A DNA stretch of 41,093 bases from contig MGAR01000010.1 of the NCBI GenBank assembly GCA_001789805.1, positions 22,896 to 63,988 on the forward strand, read 5' to 3'. Source of the stretch: Candidatus Roizmanbacteria bacterium RIFCSPLOWO2_01_FULL_41_22 (GTDB lineage Bacteria; Patescibacteriota; Microgenomatia; UBA1406; GWC2-37-13). Below the pieces are notes generated by a model, which worked only from the letters and a program-made list of their open reading frames with translations, had not been told where the DNA came from and did no database searches. This document shows, piece by piece, positions 1 to 7,371 of this stretch (the stretch's first letter is position 1; every line of letters begins with the position of its first letter). The position numbers were made by a program, and so were the translations under genes.

Positions 1-466
1 CGGTCGCCTCGCCTTCCATATCAGGATTAGTGGCTAAAATAACTTCTTTGACCGTTTTTTTGCCTTTTCTGACCCGTTCAAGCAGGGCTTCAACAAAGAT
101 GTCGTCTGGACCGATATGGTTTAAAGGGTCAATTTTACCATGAAGCACGTGGTAAACCCCCTGGTAGATTTCCCCGGTTTCAAAAGAAAGGAGATCAAGT
201 ACGTCTTCCACTACGGTGATGATGCCCTGGTTACGTTTAGAATCAAGACAGATTGCGCAGACTTCCTCTTCGGTGAGGTTGTAACACTGTGCGCAGCGCT
301 TGGTTTTGTCCTTAAGCTCGGATACATTTTTGGCAAATTCCTGTAAATCCTCCTGCGGCATCCGCAAAAGATAGAACGCCAGCCGGTTGGCGCTTTTTTC
401 ACCAATACCCGGCAACCTCTCAAGAAACAGGGATATCTGCTTTAAATTATTCGGTAAACTGGCCAT
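1..466 (-). CDS. recR: Recombination protein RecR (C-terminus beyond window)
   Basis: RecR works with RecO (and RecF) to load RecA on SSB-coated gapped DNA in the cytoplasm. The 155 visible residues start at the ATG complementary to 464-466. They show a helix-hairpin-helix (LPGIGEKSANRLA, about residues 18-30), a Cys4 zinc module (C58, C61, C70, C73) and the start of the Toprim domain (VVED, about 85-88), ending in the conserved ATNPDMEGEAT. RecR is usually about 200 residues, so roughly 45 residues lie left of the window. It sits 62 nt downstream of RNase J on the same strand and is probably co-transcribed with it. No strong Shine-Dalgarno site is visible. Identification is secure. Confidence 0.95.
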   Translation of the reverse strand, partial: MASLPNNLKQISLFLERLPGIGEKSANRLAFYLLRMPQEDLQEFAKNVSELKDKTKRCAQCYNLTEEEVCAICLDSKRNQGIITVVEDVLDLLSFETGEIYQGVYHVLHGKIDPLNHIGPDDIFVEALLERVRKGKKTVKEVILATNPDMEGEAT

Positions 467-528
467 AAAAAGAGTAAATCCAACATCAACCACTAGCTCT
501 TGCTCTTATCTTATCGCTATTAACGATG

Positions 529-2199
529 TTATATTTGGATAACTTCCACCATCACCAGCGGTCTTCTTCCGCGCGCCTTAAAGAAAAACGATTCTACTTC
601 GCGTCCCAATTCCTTTTTCAGACTGCCAAGTTCAAGCAGCCGTTCGTTTCTGGGTTTTAAAATCTTCTCTATCAACTTTACCGCATCGTCAAACAGTTTG
701 TCTTCTCCTTTTTCAAACACAAATCCGCGCGTTAAAATCTTTGGTCTGATAATTAATTTTCCCATCTTGTCAACCACCACCATTGCCACGACCATACCTT
801 CGGAAGACAAAGTTTGTCTGTCTCGAAGCACAATATTGCCCACATCGCCAACTCCATAGGCATCAACATAAATGTTTCTGGTTATCAGCGTATCACCTTT
901 ACGGGCTTCGTTTTTGGTAAACCAAACTGTGTCACCCTCATCAAGCATAAATAGCTGTTCTTTTTGATACCCCAGGTCAACCGCTAGTTTTCGGTACTGC
1001 CGCTGATGCCGGATAGTGCCGCCAATGGGAATAAAATATTTCGGGTTGGTAAAGCGCATTAAAAATTTAAGGTCTTCCTGGCTGCCGTGACCTGAGGCAT
1101 GAAGCTGATCCTGGATGTCTGAATAAATGACATCTGCCCCTTGCAAAGAAAGATCTTCAATCAATGCGTATACCGCATCTTCATTGCCTGGGATCGGATC
1201 TGAAGAAAAGATCACCTTGTCGCCTGATTTGATACGGATGTTAGGATTTTGATTTCGGGCAATTTTAGAAAGCGCTGAATCATACTGTCCCTGAGAGCCC
1301 GCCACAATCAGACACACTTTGTTTGGCGGAATCTGCATCACTTCATCCTCTTTACCCGTAAGCGCATAGGGGATAGGCAAATAGCCAATATCGCCTGCCG
1401 CATCGGTATTTTGCTTCATTGAACGGCCTAAAAAGAATATCTTTCGGTTAAATTTGATAGCCGCTTCAACGCACTGCCTAATACGGGAAATATTGGAAGA
1501 AAAGGTGGTCATAAAAAATTTACCCTTGGTTTTTCGCATCTCATCCTCAAAAGTCTGCCCAACTACTGACTCAGACAGCGTCAGACCCTCCCGCTCCGAA
1601 CCCAAAGAATCGGATAACAGACAAAGGATACCATCATGTCCGGCTTTGACAATTTCGTAAAAATTAGGCGGACTGCCGTAAGGAGGGGTCAGGTCAAACT
1701 TAAAATCCGGACCGTGATAAAAGGCGCCAACCGGTGTCTTGATAAGAATATGGGTAGTGTCGGGAATCGAATGAGTAACGTTGATAAAGCGTACGTCAAA
1801 CTCCCCAAACCGATAATCGTGGGCGTAATCAATTTGAGTTATATTGACGTTCTGGCTAAACTCCCGCGCTTTATTGGTGATAAAAAGAGCGGTTAATTTG
1901 CTGGTATAAATAGGTGGTTTTCCCAGTTTTTCATAATAAAAAGGCACGGCTCCAATATGATCTTCGTGGCCATGGCTAAAAAGCAATGCGCGAATTTTAT
2001 CGACTTTATCCTCAAGATAGGAAATATCGGGAATCACCAGATCAACTCCCAACTCATTGGCTTCAGGAAAGCCCATACCGCAATCGACAATCAAGATATC
2101 TTTTAGAACATCTCCCTCATAAATCTCATACACATACATGTTTTTAGTAACACCAACTACCCCACCAAGCGGCAAAAAACGAACTTTGTACTGTAGCAT
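529..2199 (-). CDS. rnj: Ribonuclease J (MBL / beta-CASP family)
   Basis: RNase J is a metallo-beta-lactamase/beta-CASP ribonuclease with 5'-3' exo- and endonuclease activity in mRNA decay and rRNA maturation. From the ATG at 2199 the protein has 556 residues, normal for the family. It has LGGV near residue 11, the zinc motif HGHEDH (H76, H78, D80, H81) and the late beta-CASP motif HASGHGSQED. The C-terminal part matches the usual RNase J dimerisation region. An in-frame GTG at 2319 would add 40 residues. I prefer ATG2199 because family members begin a few residues before the LGGV strand and because the extra 40 residues resemble part of pyruvate kinase (separate entry). recR follows on the same strand. 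Confidence 0.93.
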   Translation of the reverse strand: MLQYKVRFLPLGGVVGVTKNMYVYEIYEGDVLKDILIVDCGMGFPEANELGVDLVIPDISYLEDKVDKIRALLFSHGHEDHIGAVPFYYEKLGKPPIYTSKLTALFITNKAREFSQNVNITQIDYAHDYRFGEFDVRFINVTHSIPDTTHILIKTPVGAFYHGPDFKFDLTPPYGSPPNFYEIVKAGHDGILCLLSDSLGSEREGLTLSESVVGQTFEDEMRKTKGKFFMTTFSSNISRIRQCVEAAIKFNRKIFFLGRSMKQNTDAAGDIGYLPIPYALTGKEDEVMQIPPNKVCLIVAGSQGQYDSALSKIARNQNPNIRIKSGDKVIFSSDPIPGNEDAVYALIEDLSLQGADVIYSDIQDQLHASGHGSQEDLKFLMRFTNPKYFIPIGGTIRHQRQYRKLAVDLGYQKEQLFMLDEGDTVWFTKNEARKGDTLITRNIYVDAYGVGDVGNIVLRDRQTLSSEGMVVAMVVVDKMGKLIIRPKILTRGFVFEKGEDKLFDDAVKLIEKILKPRNERLLELGSLKKELGREVESFFFKARGRRPLVMVEVIQI

Positions 2200-2271
2200 A
2201 ATTAAAAAATAAATAATAACAATGACAAGAGTGTCATCCACCTTGTCCAACAGAAGTTGTCTGAGAAATAA

Positions 2272-2319
2272 TTTATCAAGCAAATTTCTGGCTGACAAGA
2301 ATTCGACAATCTCCCTCAC
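2272..2319 (-). pseudogene. Possible remnant of a pyruvate kinase C-terminal segment
   Basis: In frame and directly upstream of RNase J this stretch encodes VREIVEFLSARNLLDK. The C-terminal domain of the pyk gene in this window contains VREVVDFLLSKNLLQK: 10 of 16 residues are identical and most others conservative. A hand alignment of the 48 nt gives about 31 identities, beginning with a shared GTGAGGGA. Further downstream in the same frame, VDDTLVIVI recalls the hydrophobic strand that follows this helix in pyruvate kinases. The frame stays open from a stop at 2356-2358 into RNase J. It could be a decayed duplicate, an RNase J extension, or chance similarity of an amphipathic helix. Confidence 0.3.
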
Positions 2320-2349
2320 CCGTAGGTTTATTAAGATTATATCATTTGC

Positions 2350-2355
2350 TATACT
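2350..2355 (+). promoter_or_regulatory. -10 box (TATACT) of the DUF59 gene, leaderless layout
   Basis: TATACT lies 9 nt before the ATG at 2365, so transcription would begin within about 3 nt of the start codon. No convincing -35 was found. A TATAAT on the opposite strand nearby could serve RNase J, so the region is probably a divergent promoter. Confidence 0.5.
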
Positions 2356-2364
2356 TTACAAGTT

Positions 2365-2670
2365 ATGACCGTCTCAAAAAAAATGATCGAGAAACAACTT
2401 TTGCAAGTTATGGATCCGGAGTTGAACATGTCAATCATTGACCTGGGGTTGATATATGATATCAAAGTTACTGGTGAAAAGAAAGTAAAGATCACCATGA
2501 CGCTGACTTCACTTGGCTGCCCGTTGTATTCGGTGATTGAGGAGGAGATTAAAAGCCACATTAACACCCTTGGCGTTAACGAAAAAGACATCGAAATTAC
2601 CCTTACTTTTGATCCGCCCTGGACTATGGAGCGAATGTCAGAAAACGCCAAAGCAATGCTTGGGATTTAG
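2365..2670 (+). CDS. MIP18/DUF59 family protein (iron-sulfur assembly type)
   Basis: This 101-residue protein is a single MIP18 (DUF59, PaaD/SufT-like) domain. It has the typical opening VMDPELNMSIIDLGLIYDI (about residues 16-34), the central strand KVKITMTLTSLGCPL with the conserved Cys of the TxxGCP motif, and the late segment TFDPPWTMERMSENAK. DUF59 proteins act in Fe-S cluster assembly or transfer and sit beside suf genes in many bacteria. No suf or isc gene is seen here, so its partner is unknown. It reads away from RNase J and is followed 37 nt later by an orphan gene on the same strand. The family call is firm; the cellular role is inferred. Confidence 0.88.
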   Translation: MTVSKKMIEKQLLQVMDPELNMSIIDLGLIYDIKVTGEKKVKITMTLTSLGCPLYSVIEEEIKSHINTLGVNEKDIEITLTFDPPWTMERMSENAKAMLGI

Positions 2671-2707
2671 TTTAAAATTAATTAGGTAGTTACGCGCTAA
2701 ATAATAT

Positions 2708-3214
2708 ATGAAAAAGACGCCGGTAAAAACATACGACAATCCGTTTGAGGCTTTTAAAGATATTGGGGCTGGTGTTGCTGAAGGAGTCGTTGATGCACTC
2801 AATCCTCTTTCACCGCTTTTGAGAAGCGAACGAACCGTTTTGCCTGACGCACCGGCAAGATCAGCGGAGTCTGAAAAAGCAAATAAAAACCATACCCCTT
2901 TGGATCTGGCAAATTTAGAAAAGCAGTATGGCAAGCAAGATTCTGAAAAATATCAAAAAGCAGCTGCTTTGCACCATTTTAAACGTTTTAAATCTTCCGA
3001 GATGCAGGCAATTTCCGATATTGAAAGAGAAAGACAAGAAAAAGCTAAAAAAGAAACGGAAGACGCACAAAACAAACAACATGCTGATGAGGGGAAAAAA
3101 CCCCAGGAACAGACAGGGGAGGAGCCACATGGTAAAATAAAGCCCAAGTGGTGGCAGCCGCAGCATCGGAAAGCAACAACCGGTTTTGAAAATAAAGGCC
3201 AGTTTGGGAGATAA
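2708..3214 (+). CDS. Charged hypothetical protein
   Basis: I do not recognise this 168-residue protein. The N-terminal 50 residues contain NPFEAFKDIGAGVAEGVVDALNP, a mildly hydrophobic amphipathic segment rich in Gly and Ala. The middle (about 55-125) is very rich in Lys, Glu and Gln and looks helical or coiled-coil (ISDIERERQEKAKKETEDA). The tail is basic and aromatic (KIKPKWWQPQHRK) and ends in GQFGR. There is no signal peptide and no clear membrane span. The gene follows the DUF59 gene by 37 nt and may share its transcript. It converges on the Tat-signal gene with only a 16-nt gap. The composition suggests a scaffold or nucleic-acid/ribosome-associated protein, but that is a guess. Confidence 0.7.
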   Translation: MKKTPVKTYDNPFEAFKDIGAGVAEGVVDALNPLSPLLRSERTVLPDAPARSAESEKANKNHTPLDLANLEKQYGKQDSEKYQKAAALHHFKRFKSSEMQAISDIERERQEKAKKETEDAQNKQHADEGKKPQEQTGEEPHGKIKPKWWQPQHRKATTGFENKGQFGR

Positions 3215-3230
3215 TAATGAAGTATAAAAA

Positions 3231-4550
3231 TTATTGACGAAGAATGGTTGGTAAATACCCCTGAAATGGAATAAAAAAATCAGGATTATTAAAATCAACA
3301 TCATTAATTACCAACATTCCTTGATCGCTTCCCACAACTACAAAACCATTACCCATGCTAATTGAGTTTGGCTGAAATGCTCTACCGCTGTTATACTGTC
3401 CTGTTAATCTAAGATTATCAAAACCATCAGCTTTAACAAACTGATTATTATTTACTGCCACCACTAGAGTTGATTCTTTTGCCTGCATTAGTAAGATCGG
3501 TCTAGCGTAATTATTGTCAGATGATTTAATTCTATTACAACTTAGGGCTTTTAGGTGGTCTAAAGACATCGCCACCTTGCATATCCCCGTATCAGTTAAA
3601 ACTAATATTATGTTTTGATTTTCTCCTTCTAGCACTGCTAGCGCGCGTGGATTGCCCCAACCCCCAGGTATTGGTTCATATTCAACGCTATCGCGTATAC
3701 CATAATCTGACATGTTTACTTGTTTCACCGCATTAACTAACCCATCAACTTGAAAATCATTCCAACCGAAAGGGTCATGATATAACACTGACGTATGATC
3801 TATGGCATACTCATAACCTGTATTATCAGCAACTGCTAAATTGACGCTCAAATCAAAAGTTGTTTTCCATTGTGAAGTGCTATTTGGCAGAGTACCTCTC
3901 GTTATTACCCAGGCGTTATTCTGTCGATATTTCTGATCAAGATAGACCTGACCTACCGCTTGTACTCCAGTATAGTTTTTAATTGGGGTTAAAGTGCCGG
4001 TGGTTTTGTCTGCTTGATATACCACCAGATTATTTCCACCCGTTCCTTTTAAGCCTGCTATCAGCCTCATTTTATTTTGAGGGTCATCAATGCAATCATA
4101 AATACCTACACCAGTTACATCTTTATCAGCAAAAGCATAGCGCCATGTGGAATTATTATAGGAAAAATGAAATTCTTGATTTCCTCCTGCTGTCCAGGTT
4201 TGGACATTTGGCGTGCGATTATATTTTGTAGCTGCCACTTGAACCGCCGGAATAGGCCAAAATGCGGCTTGCGGTACGTTTTTAAGCGCCAAGTTCAGCG
4301 GCTCTTCGTTATATTCTGTTTGAATCGGTATAACAGATGTTAATGCCTCAGGCGACATGTCTGATTGTGGTAAAACTGATTCCACTGCCTTTATTCCAAG
4401 CACATTTGGTGCCGTTGGCGATTCGCTAAGTCCTGGTAAAATAGGCGGTAGAGGAGCTACTGCTTGTAATAACACTCCAGCGCCCGCTAAAACAGCGGAT
4501 GATAAAAATCGTCTTCGAGTTAATGTTTGGAATCGCTTGTTTTCCATCAT
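3231..4550 (-). CDS. Tat-signal secreted protein, possible beta-propeller
   Basis: This 439-residue protein opens with a twin-arginine signal: LTRRRFLSSAVLAGAGVLL (about residues 9-27), an RRxFL core followed by a hydrophobic helix, then a Pro-rich linker. The mature part is Asn/Tyr/Trp rich and strand-like. Repeated short motifs such as VLTDTGICKVAM, LVVAVNNNQFVKAD and FVVVGSDQGMLVINDVD resemble blades of a beta-propeller. I cannot name a family. Tat cargo is folded before export, so this suggests a folded extracytoplasmic protein, perhaps with a cofactor. The start is one of two adjacent ATGs at 4548-4550 and 4545-4547. Upstream is a TATGAT -10 box embedded in inverted repeats. Confidence 0.75.
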   Translation of the reverse strand: MMENKRFQTLTRRRFLSSAVLAGAGVLLQAVAPLPPILPGLSESPTAPNVLGIKAVESVLPQSDMSPEALTSVIPIQTEYNEEPLNLALKNVPQAAFWPIPAVQVAATKYNRTPNVQTWTAGGNQEFHFSYNNSTWRYAFADKDVTGVGIYDCIDDPQNKMRLIAGLKGTGGNNLVVYQADKTTGTLTPIKNYTGVQAVGQVYLDQKYRQNNAWVITRGTLPNSTSQWKTTFDLSVNLAVADNTGYEYAIDHTSVLYHDPFGWNDFQVDGLVNAVKQVNMSDYGIRDSVEYEPIPGGWGNPRALAVLEGENQNIILVLTDTGICKVAMSLDHLKALSCNRIKSSDNNYARPILLMQAKESTLVVAVNNNQFVKADGFDNLRLTGQYNSGRAFQPNSISMGNGFVVVGSDQGMLVINDVDFNNPDFFIPFQGYLPTILRQ

Positions 4551-4552
4551 AT

Positions 4553-4572
4553 GTATCAGATACGTATCATAC
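4553..4572. repeat. Nested inverted repeats at the Tat-protein promoter
   Basis: The stretch reads as alternating half-sites GTATC, A, GATAC, GTATC, ATAC. The 10-bp palindrome GATACGTATC is perfect at 4559-4568. It overlaps the minus-strand TATGAT -10 (complement of 4566-4571) and the predicted transcription start of the gene ending at 4550. This is where an operator would sit. No matching regulator gene lies next to it. Confidence 0.5.
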
Positions 4573-4643
4573 CAATACTTTTTAATTCATTCAACTGCTG
4601 TTTAATCTGAAAATATTATTAGAAAAGTTTGGATAATATCCGA

Positions 4644-4649
4644 TATAAT
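4644..4649 (+). promoter_or_regulatory. -10 box for tRNA-Pro
   Basis: TATAAT sits 21 nt before the tRNA. Just upstream (4631-4641) is GGATAATATCC, a small perfect palindrome. A -35 at the right spacing is not convincing. A primary transcript would carry a 5' leader of about 15 nt for RNase P to remove. Confidence 0.5.
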
Positions 4650-4670
4650 AAGGAAACTGTAACAGCTAAA

Positions 4671-4744
4671 CGGGGTGTAGTTCAGATGGCTAGAACATAC
4701 GGTTCGGGACCGTAAGGTCGGCGGTTCAAGTCCGCCCACCCCGA
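4671..4744 (+). tRNA. tRNA-Pro (anticodon CGG)
   Basis: A full 74-nt cloverleaf can be drawn: acceptor stem CGGGGTG with CACCCCG, D stem GTTC with GAAC, anticodon stem TACGG with CCGTA, loop TTCGGGA (anticodon CGG), variable loop AGGTC, T stem GGCGG with CCGCC, T loop TTCAAGT, discriminator A. The CGGGGTG acceptor start is typical of tRNA-Pro. CCA is not encoded (the genome continues CACT), so a CCA-adding enzyme is required. A metallo-beta-lactamase gene of the RNase Z type lies downstream, which may or may not be meaningful. Confidence 0.97.
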
Positions 4745-4748
4745 CACT

Positions 4749-4784
4749 AGAGTCGCTTTTTGAAGAATGAGAATTAGCGACTCT
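4749..4784. repeat. 9-bp inverted repeat just after tRNA-Pro
   Basis: AGAGTCGCT (4749-4757) is perfectly complementary to AGCGACTCT (4776-4784), giving a 9-bp stem with an 18-nt loop beginning 5 nt after the tRNA. The 3' side is followed by TGTATC rather than a T-run, so a classical intrinsic terminator is doubtful. It could still stop or process the tRNA transcript. Confidence 0.55.
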
Positions 4785-4788
4785 TGTA

Positions 4789-4860
4789 TCCTCCGAAGAT
4801 CGCTCTTCAATGGGTCGAGTGAATAACGAAGGGTTAAGTATTGAAGTCAGATCAGGAGGA
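4789..4860 (+). ncRNA. Candidate structured RNA element
   Basis: Three nested helices can be paired by eye. TCCTCC (4789-4794) pairs with GGAGGA (4855-4860). GATC (4798-4801) pairs with GATC (4850-4853). CTTCAAT (4805-4811) pairs with ATTGAAG (4840-4846). Together they give 17 base pairs with short internal loops and a 28-nt apical loop. There is no coding frame. I do not recognise SRP, 6S, tmRNA, RNase P or a known ribozyme. It lies between tRNA-Pro and the MBL gene, so it could be part of the tRNA transcript or a small RNA. Strand is given as + only because of the neighbours. The rest of the gap to 4950 (4861-4937) is AT-rich and shows nothing clear. Confidence 0.4.
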
Positions 4861-4937
4861 CAACACAGAATTAAAGAAATAACTCTAATATAAAAAGATC
4901 AATTTTAATAGGCATCACTGGCCAAAGCTGTCTTTGT

Positions 4938-4943
4938 TATAAT
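4938..4943 (+). promoter_or_regulatory. -10 box (TATAAT) of the MBL-fold gene, leaderless layout
   Basis: TATAAT ends 7 nt before the ATG at 4951, which would put the transcription start at or next to the start codon. No good -35 is visible at 17 bp. Confidence 0.55.
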
Positions 4944-4950
4944 AATAAAC

Positions 4951-5694
4951 ATGAAAATTACTTTTTTGGGAACCAATGGTTGGTATGACACACTTGCTGG
5001 AAATACTATCTGTACTTTAGTGGAAACAAATAAATTTAATATCATCTTTGATGCGGGTAACGGGATTTATAAACTGAATCAATATCTTAATTTTAATAAA
5101 CCGACTATTCTTTTTATTAGTCATCTTCATATCGACCACATTGAAGGGCTACATATTCTTGGTAGTTTTTCTAAATTATCAAAATTAGATATCTATGTAT
5201 TTGAAGATTATGTAAGCAAGCTTCGATATCTTTTAAGCCACCCATTTACCATGCCTATAAAAGATCTGCCGACAAAAGTGACTATTCATGGCATAAAAGA
5301 GGGAGAATATACCAAGCCTTTTCCTTTCACGGTGAAAGCTTTAACGCATGTTGATCCGACCTTGGGTTTTCGAATAAAAACCGAAGGCAAAATAATAACC
5401 TACTGCTGCGATACCGGAATTTGCAAAAACGCGGAATTGCTTTCCCAGAAAGCCGATATCTTGATCCATGAGAGTTCCTATCTGGAAAAACAACCAAATA
5501 TTAAATGGGGTCATGCTTCACCAGAAGAAGTGGCTGCCTTGTCTGTGAAAGCCGGTGTAAAAAAATTAGTGCTTACCCACTTTGCTGCCAATTTATATAC
5601 TACAATCAAATTAAAAAAATATGCGGCTAAAAAAGCCCAAAAAATATTTCAAAACACTATTTCTGCTCTGGATGATATGACGATTGAAGTCTGA
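4951..5694 (+). CDS. MBL-fold metallohydrolase, RNase Z-like
   Basis: This 247-residue protein is a metallo-beta-lactamase fold hydrolase. It has the first strands MKITFLGTNG, the metal motif HLHIDH (H58, H60, D62, H63), a DT pair in CCDTGICK that provides a bridging Asp, the HESSYLE segment and a late LVLTHFA with the final His ligand. Overall order and length fit the tRNase Z/ElaC side of the superfamily, which matures tRNA 3' ends. That fits a genome whose tRNA-Pro lacks an encoded CCA. The long flexible-arm exosite of classical RNase Z is not obvious, so a related phosphodiesterase or other MBL hydrolase is possible. cysS follows after 28 nt with its own -10 box. Confidence 0.8.
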   Translation: MKITFLGTNGWYDTLAGNTICTLVETNKFNIIFDAGNGIYKLNQYLNFNKPTILFISHLHIDHIEGLHILGSFSKLSKLDIYVFEDYVSKLRYLLSHPFTMPIKDLPTKVTIHGIKEGEYTKPFPFTVKALTHVDPTLGFRIKTEGKIITYCCDTGICKNAELLSQKADILIHESSYLEKQPNIKWGHASPEEVAALSVKAGVKKLVLTHFAANLYTTIKLKKYAAKKAQKIFQNTISALDDMTIEV

Positions 5695-5709
5695 AATGAT
5701 AAAACAGTG

Positions 5710-5715
5710 TAAAAT
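5710..5715 (+). promoter_or_regulatory. -10 box (TAAAAT) of cysS, leaderless layout
   Basis: TAAAAT ends 7 nt before the cysS ATG, matching the spacing of other promoters in this window. It is a weaker -10 than the TATAAT examples, and cysS may also be read from the upstream gene. Confidence 0.35.
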
Positions 5716-5722
5716 ATGAATT

Positions 5723-7123
5723 ATGAGACTATATAACACGCTTTCCAGATCAATTGAAAAATTTAAGCCGCTTAACCCTTCACTTGTCACCCTTTATACC
5801 TGCGGCCCAACAGTGTACGACTATACTCACTTGGGTCATATGCGAAAATACACGATGGACGATGTTCTCAAACGAACCTTAATTTATCTAGGCTATCATG
5901 TGAAACACGTGATGAACATTACTGATGTTGGCCATTTGACTGGCGATGATGATACCGGTGAGGATAAACTGGAAAAAGGGGCAAAAAAGCAACAAAAAAC
6001 CGTCTGGGAGGTGGCCCGGTTTTATACTGATTTTTTCAGCAAGACAATGAAGGCGCTTAATATCACACCGCCCGATATCACCTGCCGCGCTACTGATCAT
6101 ATCCCACAGATGATTAAGTTAATTCAAACTCTGGAAATTAACGGCCATACCTACCAGACTAAGGAAGCGGTATATTTTGACGTGACGACTTTTCCCAATT
6201 ACGGTCGGCTTTCCAAACAAAAATTAACTGAAAAATTATCTGGCGTTCGGGCTGAAGTACGGGTCGATCCGCAAAAAAAACATCCGGCTGACTTTGCTTT
6301 ATGGTTTAAAAGCGTAGGTAGGTTTAAAGATCATTCCATGCATTGGGAAAGTCCTTGGGGTGATGGTTTTCCGGGCTGGCACATTGAATGTTCGGCGATG
6401 AGTATGGCGTATCTTGGCGAAAGTATTGATATTCATACCGGCGGAGTCGACCATATCGGTGTTCATCATGAAAATGAGATCGCCCAGTCGGAAAGCGCCT
6501 CCGGCAAGCCGTTTGTCCACTACTGGGTTCATCATGCTTTTCTTAATGTCAAAAATGAAAAAATGAGCAAATCAAAAGATAATTTTTTCACCATTGAAGA
6601 TGTACAAAAAAAGGGGATTGACCCATTGTCGCTTCGGTTATTATTTATGCAGACCCATTACCGGCAAGAGATGAATTTTAGCTGGAAGGCGGCCAAAGCA
6701 GCAAATGACGCTTTCCGTAAACTGCAAGACACTAGAGGCGGTTTAGCGGCAGAATTCAAAAACCTAGCTACCGAAGCCCCTGATCAAACCTCAGTTCCGT
6801 ATAAAACTTCTTTTCAGCAAGCTTTGGCCAATGATCTGCAAACTCCCAAAGCAATCGCTACAGTGTGGGAAATGCTTAAATCACCACTTGACTCGGCGGA
6901 AAAATTGAAACTATTGGATGATTTTGATCAAGTGCTGGGACTTAAGCTAAAAACAACCAAAGAAACGGAAATTCCCAAAAAAGTGCTTCAACTGGCAAAA
7001 GACCGCCAGTACGCAAAAAATAATAATAATTTCGCCTTGGCGGATGCTCTAAGAAAAGAGATTGAGAGTCAGGGCTATAAAATCGAAGATACACACGGTG
7101 TATATAAAATTAGAAAAAAGTGA
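5723..7123 (+). CDS. cysS: Cysteinyl-tRNA synthetase
   Basis: CysRS is a class I synthetase that charges tRNA-Cys with cysteine. The 466-residue length is normal. The N-terminal catalytic domain has [19 protein letters not shown] with zinc ligand C27 and HLGH at 36-39. WHIECSAM and [23 protein letters not shown] supply other Cys/His zinc ligands and adenylate contacts. KMSKS is at 280-284. The C-terminal helical region ends with the conserved [18 protein letters not shown] motif seen in CysRS. It follows the MBL gene and precedes a small coiled-coil gene. It ends in TGA, one of several TGA stops here at family-typical length. Identification is secure. Confidence 0.98.
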   Translation: MRLYNTLSRSIEKFKPLNPSLVTLYTCGPTVYDYTHLGHMRKYTMDDVLKRTLIYLGYHVKHVMNITDVGHLTGDDDTGEDKLEKGAKKQQKTVWEVARFYTDFFSKTMKALNITPPDITCRATDHIPQMIKLIQTLEINGHTYQTKEAVYFDVTTFPNYGRLSKQKLTEKLSGVRAEVRVDPQKKHPADFALWFKSVGRFKDHSMHWESPWGDGFPGWHIECSAMSMAYLGESIDIHTGGVDHIGVHHENEIAQSESASGKPFVHYWVHHAFLNVKNEKMSKSKDNFFTIEDVQKKGIDPLSLRLLFMQTHYRQEMNFSWKAAKAANDAFRKLQDTRGGLAAEFKNLATEAPDQTSVPYKTSFQQALANDLQTPKAIATVWEMLKSPLDSAEKLKLLDDFDQVLGLKLKTTKETEIPKKVLQLAKDRQYAKNNNNFALADALRKEIESQGYKIEDTHGVYKIRKK

Positions 7124-7139
7124 TTACTTTTCAAGTAAT
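7123..7139. repeat. Short hairpin after cysS
   Basis: ATTACTT (7123-7129) pairs with AAGTAAT (7133-7139) across a TTC loop. It overlaps the last base of the cysS stop codon. The stem is AT-rich and has no following T-run, so terminator function is doubtful; it might stabilise the 3' end of the message. Confidence 0.35.
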
Positions 7140-7158
7140 AAGAAATTAATATTGGTTT

Positions 7159-7365
7159 ATGTTAACTAAAACTGATATCACTGAGCTAAAACAGGTATTT
7201 GCGACTAAAAAAGATCTTGAGCGTTTTGCAACAAAGGTTGATCTGAATTTTGCCGTAAAAGAAATTATTGATTATATACGGGATTGCTTTTCTCCAAACG
7301 AGGAAAAACTGATTGATCATGAACACCGTCTCAACCTGCTGGAACACGAAATATTTCCGAGATAA
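7159..7365 (+). CDS. Small coiled-coil hypothetical protein
   Basis: This 68-residue protein begins MLTKTDITELKQVFATKKDLERFATKVDL, then a heptad-like middle and LIDHEHRLNLLEHEIFPR. The pattern is two amphipathic helices likely to form a coiled coil. Small proteins opening with MLTKTD are, from memory, common in Microgenomates, but no function is known to me. It follows cysS by 35 nt and converges on the acyl-CoA synthetase gene with a 6-nt gap. The reading frame looks real because of its heptad pattern and lack of overlap with another gene, but a protein this short is less certain. Confidence 0.6.
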   Translation: MLTKTDITELKQVFATKKDLERFATKVDLNFAVKEIIDYIRDCFSPNEEKLIDHEHRLNLLEHEIFPR

Positions 7366-7371
7366 GTTTTC

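Noticed and set aside
4749-4784. Intrinsic terminator after tRNA-Pro
   Set aside because: The stem is good but the loop is long and no T-run follows, so it was kept only as an inverted repeat.
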